The translations under genes were made by a program, and so were the position numbers. The notes beneath the pieces were generated by a model, which was given only the letters and a program-made list of their open reading frames with translations, made no database searches and had not been told where the DNA came from. A DNA stretch of 64,000 nucleotides. Source: Leptospira harrisiae. GTDB taxonomy: Bacteria > Spirochaetota > Leptospiria > Leptospirales > Leptospiraceae. Each line of letters starts with the position of its first letter. Position 1 is the stretch's first letter. The stretch is from NCBI RefSeq assembly GCF_002811945.1, contig NZ_NPDX01000001.1:310001-374000 (forward strand), given 5' to 3'. Shown here piece by piece: positions 28,137 through 36,221 of this stretch.

Positions 28137-29983
28137 TTTTTCCCCTTTTTCACAACAGTGATTCCAACTAACTTCTGAAGTTCACTTAGCGTTTTTGGGT
28201 AATCGGGATCTGATTTTCTTCCAAGAACGGCATAAACTTTTTGTGCTTTCGATTTTCCTTTTAATTCTATTTCGCCCATACTGAGTACATGGTAATCGGA
28301 TTTAATTTCTTGGTAGGTGGTTTCTGTAATCAAGATGTCTGTATGAGTTTCTTTATTAAGTGATTCCACACGGGAGGCAAGGTTTACCGAGTCTCCTATA
28401 ACAGTGTATTCCATTTTATCAGCGCTTCCAATTTGACCGGCAATCACATAGCCTGTGTTAATTCCACAACCAATTTGAATGATCGGTTTTTTGACTGTTC
28501 CTCTGCCTTTGTTGAACTCGATAAGTTTGTCACGCATTCGCAGTGCAGCTTCAATGGATGACTTTGCATGTTGTTTAGAATCACGAAGCGCTCCCCATGT
28601 TGCCATGATGGCGTCTCCGATAAACTTATCTACCGTTCCGCCTGTTTCTTGAACACACTTCACCATTTCAGTCATGTATTGATTTAGAAATTCCACAACC
28701 TCTTCCGGTTGTAGTTTTTCTGAAATTGCAGTAAAACTTCGAATGTCGGAGAAAAAGATGGTACAATATTTTCTTTGTCCCCCGATGGAAAGTTTCCCTT
28801 TTGCTGCTAGTTCTGCGATGTCTTGGTTCACAAATCGTCCAAAGGAATCTTTTAGTTTTTCCCGTTCTTCTAAACCTCGTCCCATACTTACGAACGATTT
28901 GGTTAATGTTCCAATTTCATCATGCGTTGTAGCATGTAGTTCAATATGGTAATTTCCTCTTCTGATTTCTTCCGAAGCGTCTACTAATTTTAAAATAGGT
29001 GTTGATAGTGATTTTGCAAAAACGTAAACAACGATAAACGAAAGAGCTAGTGAAACTATTAAGATATAAACATTTCGTTTTTGGATATTATTGACTTCTT
29101 CAAATATTTTTGCTTCACGAACTTGTGAAATGACACCAACACCACCAAGTCCAAGTTTTTTGAAAGATCCAAGATAAGAAACTCCATCCTTGGCTTCATA
29201 ACGAAATTGACCATTATCAACCGTGGACTTTTTCATCCTTTCAACAATAGGCAGGTCATTGAGATTAATTCCTGATAAAACTACTTTGGCATCTGGATGC
29301 GCGAGTACACTTCCGTCTTCACTGACTAAAAAAGTTTCTACAGGTCCTGAGGTTTGGAATGCATCGAGTAGGCTATCTAGTTTTATGAGTGTAACAAGAA
29401 TTGTATGTGTGTCTTTGGATTCGGAAAGAGGAAAACTGAGACAAAGAATGGGATGACGAAAATGTGGACTAGCATTCCAAATGACTGTAGATCCACCAAA
29501 GGATTTTTTAAGTTTGGGTTGGATATTTTTAAGTAATCCTTTTACTTCCGATCTTTGGTAATCGTATTTTTGTAAAAACTCATCGTTAAGTGCTTCAAAT
29601 TTTGGATTCAAACTAACATCATAAGCACCAACCAAAAGAAAATTTTGATCTTCTTCAAACAACTCTTTGGCGATGGCATTGGCTGAGTTCGGATTTCTTA
29701 GTATGGCCGATGCAGTGATATGAACATCCTGTTTCATCGAATGTAAGTCCGATTTCACTTTTAAAGATAGGATTTCATTGATTTTGATATTGTTTTCTTT
29801 TACACGAACCTCACTATCCTTTCTAAAAAAATAAGATGCAAGAAAGATGATCCCGGACATAGAAACAAGTATTACAACCGAGGTAATGAGGAGGAGTTTG
29901 TATCGAATTGGAAACTGCAATTCCCCGTGGAGATGGGAATCTTTGGAAAAGAGTGAACGTAGTTTGAGCAGAATCGTTTTCAT
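28133..29983 (-). CDS. Membrane receptor class III adenylate/guanylate cyclase
   Basis: A 616-residue protein: TM helix at about 28-50, a periplasmic dCache/PAS-like sensor to about 300 (ETFLVSEDGSVLAHPD), second TM (VYILIVSLALSFIVVYVF), a HAMP linker, then a class III cyclase. Catalytic metal aspartates are in FFSDIRSFT and FIGDAIMA, and the transition-state region is VIGDSVNLASR. The substrate-specifying positions read DKMEYTVIGD, with Lys and Thr, which favours ATP, hence cyclic AMP. It heads an overlapping unit with the FecR and FN3 genes. The sensed signal is unknown. Confidence 0.92.
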   Translation of the reverse strand: MKTILLKLRSLFSKDSHLHGELQFPIRYKLLLITSVVILVSMSGIIFLASYFFRKDSEVRVKENNIKINEILSLKVKSDLHSMKQDVHITASAILRNPNSANAIAKELFEEDQNFLLVGAYDVSLNPKFEALNDEFLQKYDYQRSEVKGLLKNIQPKLKKSFGGSTVIWNASPHFRHPILCLSFPLSESKDTHTILVTLIKLDSLLDAFQTSGPVETFLVSEDGSVLAHPDAKVVLSGINLNDLPIVERMKKSTVDNGQFRYEAKDGVSYLGSFKKLGLGGVGVISQVREAKIFEEVNNIQKRNVYILIVSLALSFIVVYVFAKSLSTPILKLVDASEEIRRGNYHIELHATTHDEIGTLTKSFVSMGRGLEEREKLKDSFGRFVNQDIAELAAKGKLSIGGQRKYCTIFFSDIRSFTAISEKLQPEEVVEFLNQYMTEMVKCVQETGGTVDKFIGDAIMATWGALRDSKQHAKSSIEAALRMRDKLIEFNKGRGTVKKPIIQIGCGINTGYVIAGQIGSADKMEYTVIGDSVNLASRVESLNKETHTDILITETTYQEIKSDYHVLSMGEIELKGKSKAQKVYAVLGRKSDPDYPKTLSELQKLVGITVVKKGKK

Positions 29984-30061
29984 ATCATTGGTACTTTTAC
30001 CAACTTCATAGAAAACGGTGTTTGAGAAAAAGTAAAATTGAAAAGAGAAACTATTTTTTTA

Positions 30062-31360
30062 CTAGGGGCATGTCAAATCAATGTTATATGTTTGTCTGAA
30101 CGGATACTCAGGAATGTTGAATGTAGTCTCACGTACTACAGTGTCTGGGTAACCGTCCTGTTTTGTTAAATCGCCTAAACAAACTGCCTTGTAATTACCG
30201 GGATTAAGGTATTTTATTTTTGCACCTTGTTTTGCTGGTGTTGCTGCAAGAGGCAAAACGTTTATAAATTCAGTTTCTTGAATTCGAAAGATGCCATAAT
30301 AATGTAACAAAGAATTGCTACCACCAGTTATGGTAAGACTCGATGCAGTTTCTGGATAAATGACACGCGCCCTTGTCAAAATATTTCCGCCTGCGTCTCC
30401 TTCCCCTTTGTGGTCAAAAAAGATATCACTCACACCAACGTAGGTAACAGTTGTGGACCGACTGGTGAGATAGGAATGTAACATCAAATTTTCTTTTAGA
30501 TTGATTCTTACTTCTAAGATATATGGATCAAATCCATCTCGAATTTGCATATCAGCTTGAGTGGGTAGTTGGGTATATAAAGCAGGAAACATTTTCGGAA
30601 CAATACTACTCTTTGCAGCGGAAGTGGTTCCTGCCACATAGTTGTTCCTTGGGACAATGTTTAGTCCATTGACAATGGGCCTATTGTCAAAACGACCAGT
30701 CACCGGGATCCCTGCATCAAGAGCATAACCGGTCACAAGCGAACGGAAATAAATAGCCGCATAATAATACTGACGTCCGAGCCAAGGTTGGCCTGTTATT
30801 AATGCTGATTCCCAACTTTCTGTTTGGGAAGATGGATCGTTGGATGGAAATTGTGCACCAATTCCATTAAAAAAATCAGATGCTTTTAAAATCCCATTAC
30901 TTTCCGTACATGTATTGTTATCAAAAGAATAAGTGACCGTACAAAATACCTGTCTGTTAGGCGCAATGTAGTCCCAGAATTTGTTTGAATCAACAGTGTC
31001 TCGAATTTGTGTGAGTTCGTTTAATCCTTTTAGGTATTTACTTGAAATTCTTACTTCTCCAATATCCAAAAAGATAGGAACATTTCCGGCTTTTGGTTGG
31101 TTAACCAAAGTCATAACTGGATCAAGACCCTCTCCTTGCGTATCTAAATACAAATCACCAGTTCCGTTATTTAGCTCGCTCCAATCAAGGGGGTTGTCAG
31201 TAGCATAAGTTCCTTTGAGAAGCAATAACATTCTATTATTAAATAAAGTTGAAATAACAGGAAGTTTTGATTTCTCACCTAAGTCTAGTTTGGTTTTACA
31301 ATCAATAAAAACAACAAAGCTAAGGAATATAATTATAAATTGTAGGGATAATGATTTCAC
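30062..31360 (-). CDS. Putative lipoprotein of unknown function
   Basis: A 432-residue exported protein. The signal peptide ends in VVFIDCKTKL, a possible lipobox with Asp before the cysteine, which is unusual. The rest is beta-rich, with no recognised domain, and has four further cysteines (VFCTV, NNTCTE, KAVCLG, and the C-terminal CP). The start is GTG, sharing one base with the stop of the previous gene (TAGTG) and preceded by AGGAG. Likely surface or outer-membrane located, by analogy with other leptospiral lipoproteins of this layout. Confidence 0.75.
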   Translation of the reverse strand: MKSLSLQFIIIFLSFVVFIDCKTKLDLGEKSKLPVISTLFNNRMLLLLKGTYATDNPLDWSELNNGTGDLYLDTQGEGLDPVMTLVNQPKAGNVPIFLDIGEVRISSKYLKGLNELTQIRDTVDSNKFWDYIAPNRQVFCTVTYSFDNNTCTESNGILKASDFFNGIGAQFPSNDPSSQTESWESALITGQPWLGRQYYYAAIYFRSLVTGYALDAGIPVTGRFDNRPIVNGLNIVPRNNYVAGTTSAAKSSIVPKMFPALYTQLPTQADMQIRDGFDPYILEVRINLKENLMLHSYLTSRSTTVTYVGVSDIFFDHKGEGDAGGNILTRARVIYPETASSLTITGGSNSLLHYYGIFRIQETEFINVLPLAATPAKQGAKIKYLNPGNYKAVCLGDLTKQDGYPDTVVRETTFNIPEYPFRQTYNIDLTCP

Positions 31361-31998
31361 TAAAATAAAACTCCTACAGTTAGACCGAAATAGAAGAAAT
31401 CCACGTTTTGCAGAGTGTAATTGGCTGGATTTTGCAAACGAGGGTCATCATAAGGACTGGCGAGTGGGTATCTGTATTGGTTGGGAACATCCATTTGGGT
31501 TTCAAAGATCTTATAATAATCCAATCGTACCCCAATCCGAATCCGTCGACCAGCAATAAAACTAGCTTCTAACCCGCCAAATGCGGTCGGGTTCCATCTC
31601 GCCGTATCGGCTGGCCTTGCCACTACATAGGCGGATCCACCGCCACCTTTTATAAAAAACTGAATGGGAAGTTCAATGGGAATTTTGTAGGCCAAAGCTG
31701 CATACAATGGCATGGCAGTGAGGGCTCTTTCTGATCTAGATAAAAACACTGCATAGGATCCACCGATTTCTGTATAAAAAATCCATGGCCAAGGCATCCG
31801 CGCATAAAATCCGCCACCAAGAGTTGTTTCTAACACACGAACTGTCTGTGTTCCTGGCATTGGATTGGCGGCACCCACCCATCCACCAATTTCATACCGG
31901 CGTTTGTTGTATTCTTCTAGGGTTTGTGCAGAAAGAAGACCGGAAAAAAGAGTAAGAGCGAGAATTAGGCTAAGGAAGAGCGATTTGATACAATTCAT
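31360..31998 (-). CDS. Exported outer-membrane beta-barrel-like protein
   Basis: A 212-residue protein with a signal peptide (FLSLILALTLFSGLLSAQT) and a mature part with regular amphipathic strands and aromatic ends (GGGFYARMPWPWIFYTEIGGSYAVF, RIRIGVRLDYYKIFE, VDFFYFGLTVGVLF), as in small eight-strand barrels. I choose ATG 31998, since the ORF start at 32046 would place 16 residues ahead of the signal. The 5' end overlaps truA by 29 bases and the 3' end is coupled to the lipoprotein gene. Confidence 0.75.
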   Translation of the reverse strand: MNCIKSLFLSLILALTLFSGLLSAQTLEEYNKRRYEIGGWVGAANPMPGTQTVRVLETTLGGGFYARMPWPWIFYTEIGGSYAVFLSRSERALTAMPLYAALAYKIPIELPIQFFIKGGGGSAYVVARPADTARWNPTAFGGLEASFIAGRRIRIGVRLDYYKIFETQMDVPNQYRYPLASPYDDPRLQNPANYTLQNVDFFYFGLTVGVLF

Positions 31999-32764
31999 GA
32001 ATTTCCGGATAATCTTCGTAATATGCACGGACGAAATAGAGTCCATCCGGCGGGAGTGTCATTCCTGCCGTCGAACGGTTCTTCTCTTCCAAAATAGAGC
32101 CGATGGATCTAGATTTCCAACGTCCCTTCCCAATGTCTAGTAAAGTTCCTACAGTAATGCGAACCATATTGTGCATAAATCCGTTGGCACGAATTCGGAT
32201 TTGGATCCAATCTGGTGTCAATCGTTCCAAACGAATGTCAAAGATTTCGCGAACTGCCCGTTTGCCCGCCATCGACTTTGCTTTTGTCAGAGACCGAAAG
32301 TCTTTTTCTCCCACAAGGTTTGTGAGTTGGTTTTCTACCAAATCCCAATCAACATGGTGTTTGACCCAGAAGGCTCTACCTTCAACAAAACTACTTTCAT
32401 ATTTGCTGTAATAAATTTTGTAAATGTACTCTCTACCTGTACAACTGAACCTGGAGTGAAACTCTGCTGGTACCTCGATCACATTTTTGACTGAAACTGC
32501 TTTGGGTGTGAGGGCATTGATGGATACGAGTAGTTTATGAAAGTTGGGAATGGGGAATTCTGTTTTAAAATTACACACCATACCAAGTCCATGAACCCCA
32601 GTGTCAGTTCTTCCTGCGACTGACAATCGTGATGCGGGATTTTTGTTTAAAATAATAGAAAGAGCCGATTCGATGGCTGATTGGACTGTCGGTAAATTTT
32701 TTTGTTTCTGCCAGCCGTAAAAGTGAGTACCGTCGTATTCGACGAGGAGAGCGTAATTGGGCAA
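31970..32764 (-). CDS. truA: tRNA pseudouridine synthase A
   Basis: A 264-residue enzyme that converts U38-U40 of the tRNA anticodon arm to pseudouridine. The catalytic aspartate is in AGRTDTGVHG, the N-terminus LLVEYDGTHFYGWQKQ is typical, and MVRITVGTLLDIGKG is the C-terminal family segment. Length is standard. It starts 4 bases after the DUF2225 gene stop and overlaps the next gene, so all appear co-transcribed. Confidence 0.97.
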   Translation of the reverse strand: MPNYALLVEYDGTHFYGWQKQKNLPTVQSAIESALSIILNKNPASRLSVAGRTDTGVHGLGMVCNFKTEFPIPNFHKLLVSINALTPKAVSVKNVIEVPAEFHSRFSCTGREYIYKIYYSKYESSFVEGRAFWVKHHVDWDLVENQLTNLVGEKDFRSLTKAKSMAGKRAVREIFDIRLERLTPDWIQIRIRANGFMHNMVRITVGTLLDIGKGRWKSRSIGSILEEKNRSTAGMTLPPDGLYFVRAYYEDYPEIHELYQIALP

Positions 32765-32768
32765 ACCC

Positions 32769-33647
32769 TTACTTCTCGCCGCCCATTGCTTCTAAAATTG
32801 CATTGTATTCGTCATACAACTCTCGAGTCATTTCCACAATGGGACCTGGTTTTCCTTTGGAAGCTTTTCCTGAACCGTAGAGCCTTGCAAGTGTTCGTTT
32901 GGCTCTTGATAAAAGTAAAACTTGGTCCTCTGGTTTTGGAGCCATCTGGTCTTTGAATTTTTTTGTTAAAAATGCATTGAGATAGATAACACCATCAAAT
33001 CCCCAGTTGTTATCTGTATCAGGACCGAGCATCCCTGCAGCTTGGTCTACAGGTTCGTTTCCATTTTGCATGAGTTCCAAAGTGTATCCGTAGATCACCG
33101 CTGCTTTTTGGTAGAGTAAATCTCTGATTTTATCATAACCAATGTGAGGAAACTCATCATGAAGGTCTGAAAAAAACCAAGCTGCACGAATGGCACAAAC
33201 TGCTTTTTTGGGAGTAGGTGCCACACTGGCACCACGGAGTTGGTAACAATCCATCCCCAGTAAATAAGAGGCAGCACCTAACACAATTTGGCGATCCCCA
33301 GTAAAATCCAAGGGGCCTAGAATTTTTTCAATATAACTTCTTCGTGAATCGGTGGCCATACGAATGGCTTCATTGTCAGCGGGGTTTAGAGAATTCCAGT
33401 CTTTCGGAAAGGAAGAATACAAACAACGAGGGCAGACCGTCATGACATAATCCAGGGGACTCACACGACCAAATTTCTTATTTTTTTCGTATAAACGACG
33501 TAAATCTTGGGCCAGCTTCCCGGCGATGAGTCGGCCACCACCCTGAAACATTTGTTCCTTTTGGTGATTTTCATCACAAATTGGGCAGACTGTGGACTCT
33601 TTGGCGCGAAAAGATACTTTTTTGGACTGGGCAGCGGCTAGGGACAT
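32769..33647 (-). CDS. DUF2225 family zinc-binding protein
   Basis: A 292-residue cytoplasmic protein of the DUF2225 family. Two cysteine pairs, CPICDENH and CPRCLYSS, form a likely zinc site in the first 80 residues. A helical remainder follows, with TPR-like spacing (AAWFFSDLHDEF, RDLLYQKAAVIYGYTLELM). No enzymatic function is established for the family, to my knowledge. It is the first gene of the minus-strand run that continues through truA. Confidence 0.88.
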   Translation of the reverse strand: MSLAAAQSKKVSFRAKESTVCPICDENHQKEQMFQGGGRLIAGKLAQDLRRLYEKNKKFGRVSPLDYVMTVCPRCLYSSFPKDWNSLNPADNEAIRMATDSRRSYIEKILGPLDFTGDRQIVLGAASYLLGMDCYQLRGASVAPTPKKAVCAIRAAWFFSDLHDEFPHIGYDKIRDLLYQKAAVIYGYTLELMQNGNEPVDQAAGMLGPDTDNNWGFDGVIYLNAFLTKKFKDQMAPKPEDQVLLLSRAKRTLARLYGSGKASKGKPGPIVEMTRELYDEYNAILEAMGGEK

Positions 33648-33783
33648 AGGAAAAATCTAGGAAAAGGCTCAATTTTAAAATACAATCTGTCAATCCAATA
33701 TCAGAAATCTCCGATAATACTCACAGGGGCCACCCCGAAATTACTTGTAAGATTCTTTCAAGGAAGGAAAGTACGGAAACGGA

Positions 33784-34896
33784 ATGAACGGCAGCGCAAT
33801 GAAACAATCCCTTCTTATTCTCATGACGAGTCTTTTGATGCAGGCACCCATGTTTGCAGAATCAGTCTCTAGTAAATCATACCACAAACGCATTGAACTT
33901 CTGACTTACCTACGTGAGTTGGAGCCAATTGTAAAAAATTTCCGTGGAGAAGATCCAGAAGGAAAACCGACGGAACTCAATGCTCCTGAAGGGAAAGAAG
34001 GCTTCCGTATGAAAAAATACAATGAAGCCAAACGAATTTACCAAGAAGGTTTACAATACCATTTCGAAGGAAATTTTCCTTCGGCTTACCAACGTTTTCT
34101 CGAATGCCAATTGGGAATCGAAAAAATGACGGAAGAACTTTCTCAACTCTACATCCTCCGAGCGGAAGAGATGATGAAAACTGCCATGGAAAGAAAAAAT
34201 CCAAACAATCCTATGGATAAGGCCCTTCTTGATATTTCCATTGAATATGGAAAAGGTTCTTATTTCCGCCAGGACGTGATGGACATTCCACGAGAAGCTC
34301 CGTATTCACGTCGTATGTATGATCCAAAAGAAGCTCACTACAGTTATAATAAATATGACATTGAGAAAAACTTGGAATTAGGATACAAACACTTAGGTCT
34401 TGCGAAAGAAGCCAGAGCCAATGCGTTAAAAGTAGAAAAGAATTTGGAGAAACACCAAAAACTCCAACCTTCTCACAGAAAGTATCGTATTGATTTGTAT
34501 TTTGGAGCAATCAACCTCGCTCGTGATTCCAAAGCCAATGCAATTAACATCTATAAGTTGAAATATCCATACGACAACTATTACCTGAACAATGCGCAAG
34601 CTAAATCAGAATCTTCAAAAGATGAAAATGGTGCAGTAGTAGAAGGTCAACCAGTAAAGGTCGATGGTGTTACTTACGATTTTTCCAAAAATCCGTATGT
34701 AAAATTTGACCATAGAATTCAAGCTATGTTTGATGTTCGTGTGCCAGAAGAATATCGAGTGGACCATGCTGATGTAAGAGGTCGCGTATATGATTTGGAC
34801 TCAAACAACATGGTTTTCATGAAGTATGACCAAGAACGTAAAAAAGCATTGAATGTTCCGGCAAAACCTGCTGCGGGAGCCACTCCGCAACAATAA
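33784..34896 (+). CDS. Exported helical protein of unknown function
   Basis: A 370-residue protein (365 if ATG 33799 is used, which starts MKQSLLILMTSLLMQAPMFAE, a clean signal peptide). The mature part is strongly helical and rich in Lys, Glu and Tyr, with a TPR-like section (YNEAKRIYQEGLQYHFEGNFPSAYQRFL), then a region of many YDIEKNLELGYKHLGLAKEA-like helices, ending in a Pro/Ala tail. I recognise no family. It stands alone, with its own intergenic region upstream and a strong terminator directly downstream, which suggests a separately expressed and possibly abundant periplasmic protein. Confidence 0.8.
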   Translation: MNGSAMKQSLLILMTSLLMQAPMFAESVSSKSYHKRIELLTYLRELEPIVKNFRGEDPEGKPTELNAPEGKEGFRMKKYNEAKRIYQEGLQYHFEGNFPSAYQRFLECQLGIEKMTEELSQLYILRAEEMMKTAMERKNPNNPMDKALLDISIEYGKGSYFRQDVMDIPREAPYSRRMYDPKEAHYSYNKYDIEKNLELGYKHLGLAKEARANALKVEKNLEKHQKLQPSHRKYRIDLYFGAINLARDSKANAINIYKLKYPYDNYYLNNAQAKSESSKDENGAVVEGQPVKVDGVTYDFSKNPYVKFDHRIQAMFDVRVPEEYRVDHADVRGRVYDLDSNNMVFMKYDQERKKALNVPAKPAAGATPQQ

Positions 34897-34928
34897 GAAA
34901 CGTTAACTAACACCGTTTCCACACTCTT

Positions 34929-34957
34929 AAGCCCAAGAATTTTCTTGGGCTTTTTTA
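34929..34957 (+). terminator. Rho-independent terminator
   Basis: A near-perfect stem (AAGCCCAAGAA at 34929-34939 pairing with TTCTTGGGCTT at 34942-34952) with a 2-base loop, followed by a T run (TTTTTT). It is 32 bases after the stop of the helical protein gene and ends its transcript before plsC. Confidence 0.93.
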
Positions 34958-34993
34958 TTTCCATAGAATGGCCTCTTTTGTCTAATTGTTGCT

Positions 34994-35791
34994 ATGGCGA
35001 AAATACCGGTCGTTGACGATCTCATAAAAAAAAATTTGCACGGACTCAGTGTCCACTACGGGCGTTTGGTGATGAAAGTTTACTTAAGAATCACCCTTCT
35101 TGTTTTTGGAAAAGCAAGCCCCTATCTGATCAGAGGAATTTATCGTTCACTTACTGGTAATAAAGAAGCACGAATCAAAGAGTTTTTAGAAGGTACAAAA
35201 ATTTGGGCAGAAGATGTCCTAAAGATAACCAAAACAAAACTCATAGTTTTTAATGAAATCGATGTTCCTCAAAAAGGACATATGATATTTTTAAATCATG
35301 TCAACGAGATGGATTTCCCTTATGATTGTTATGTGATTCGAAAACCATTTTTGGCAAATCAGGTAATTAAAAAAGCTTGGTTTGCCTATTGGTGGATGGT
35401 GGCTATGGGTTCACAAGTTTTTGATAATTCAAAAGCCATGTCTGTTGCAATTTCTGTAAAAAACCTAATCGAGGGTTTAAAAACAACTTCTTATATTGTG
35501 TATCCAGAAGGGAAAAATACGTATTCCGAAGAAATTTTGCCTTTAAAAAAAGGAATGGTGAAAATTGCTTTTGATCAAAAAATTCCTGTGTTTGTTGCGT
35601 TAAAATCAGGAGTCACAACCTACCAAGACTACCAAAAAGGAAATGTGGTCGGCTATTTGGGGTTAGGTTCTCATGACCCAACGGATTTTTCTTCTTGGGA
35701 AGAATTCCAAACATATTTATATAATTTAATGCATGTCAAAAAACAAGAGTTAGATGCCATGACCGAAGCCGAAAGGACCAAACTCAGTTAG
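34994..35791 (+). CDS. plsC: 1-acyl-sn-glycerol-3-phosphate acyltransferase (PlsC family)
   Basis: A 265-residue lysophosphatidic acid acyltransferase-like protein that acylates the sn-2 position in phospholipid synthesis. The HX4D motif is NHVNEMD (His/Asp pair), motif III is YPEGKNTYSEE, and a hydrophobic N-terminus lies close to the membrane. The family has paralogues with other acyl acceptors, so the exact substrate is inferred. Monocistronic by appearance, with a terminator upstream and a strong promoter for the next gene downstream. Confidence 0.88.
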   Translation: MAKIPVVDDLIKKNLHGLSVHYGRLVMKVYLRITLLVFGKASPYLIRGIYRSLTGNKEARIKEFLEGTKIWAEDVLKITKTKLIVFNEIDVPQKGHMIFLNHVNEMDFPYDCYVIRKPFLANQVIKKAWFAYWWMVAMGSQVFDNSKAMSVAISVKNLIEGLKTTSYIVYPEGKNTYSEEILPLKKGMVKIAFDQKIPVFVALKSGVTTYQDYQKGNVVGYLGLGSHDPTDFSSWEEFQTYLYNLMHVKKQELDAMTEAERTKLS

Positions 35792-35851
35792 ATTCTTTTT
35801 TGTATCTGGATTTCTCCTAATTTTTGTTGACCAAGTCCACGGACAAATGAA

Positions 35852-35879
35852 TTGACAGGTTAAAATTTTAATCTATAAT
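35852..35879 (+). promoter_or_regulatory. Perfect-consensus sigma-70 promoter
   Basis: TTGACA (35852-35857), a 16-base spacer and TATAAT (35874-35879). Both boxes match the consensus exactly. The predicted start of transcription lies about 20 bases before the ATG of the SFPD-repeat protein, with a Shine-Dalgarno GGGAGAG in between. It is by far the best promoter I see in the window. Confidence 0.88.
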
Positions 35880-35906
35880 TTATTTCTTAAAAAATTGGGA
35901 GAGAAT

Positions 35907-36221
35907 ATGAATAAAATTGTTGGTTCGTTAATAGTAGTTTTGTTTTCTTCAAGTCTTTGGGCCGGGGAAGTTGGCTCTGATTGTACTTTTAAAGGAAAAA
36001 AATTGGCAGGCAAGGTGCAGTTTGTGACCAGTTTCCCAGATTTCAAAGTGCAAATAGTGGATAGTTTTCCTGACTTAAAAGTCCAAAAGGTAAGTAGTTT
36101 TCCTTCCGACTGCGGTAAGTGGCAAGAGGTCACTTCCTTTCCCGATTTTAAAGTTCAGATTGTCACAAGTTTTCCCGATATCAAAGTGAAGTATGTGGAT
36201 TCATTTCCTGGTGTACCGTAA
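35907..36221 (+). CDS. Small exported SFPD-repeat protein
   Basis: A 104-residue protein with a signal peptide (IVGSLIVVLFSSSLWAGE) and a mature part that is almost entirely tandem repeats. The core is SFP at residues 42, 53, 64, 77, 88 and 99, spaced 11, 11, 13, 11 and 11. The unit is V-x-S-F-P-D-[FLI]-K-V-[QK]-x. Two cysteines (26 and 69) could pair. The start is ATG 35907 with GGGAGAG; a TTG at 35895 is a poorer option. I recall similar repeat proteins in other bacteria but no assigned function. Its own strong promoter suggests high expression. The 3' end overlaps the convergent LtaS-like gene by 21 bases. Confidence 0.88.
   Translation: MNKIVGSLIVVLFSSSLWAGEVGSDCTFKGKKLAGKVQFVTSFPDFKVQIVDSFPDLKVQKVSSFPSDCGKWQEVTSFPDFKVQIVTSFPDIKVKYVDSFPGVP
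36024..36218 (+). repeat. Coding tandem repeat, 6 SFP[D/G/S]-type units of 33-39 bases
   Basis: Six repeat units inside the small exported protein. Protein-level units are very similar (SFPDFKVQ, SFPDLKVQ, SFPDIKVK) while the codons differ at most synonymous positions, so these are old repeats kept by selection, not a recent duplication. Confidence 0.9.

Noticed and set aside
33690..33783. Possible structured RNA (GGGGCCACCCC and GGAAGGAAAGTACGG) before the helical exported protein gene
   Set aside because: It does not match the conserved cores of SRP RNA or RNase P RNA, and a 136-base gap is enough for a promoter and leader.
36024..36218. CRISPR-like or microsatellite repeat
   Set aside because: Repeat is only at protein level, has no spacers, and lies inside one open frame.
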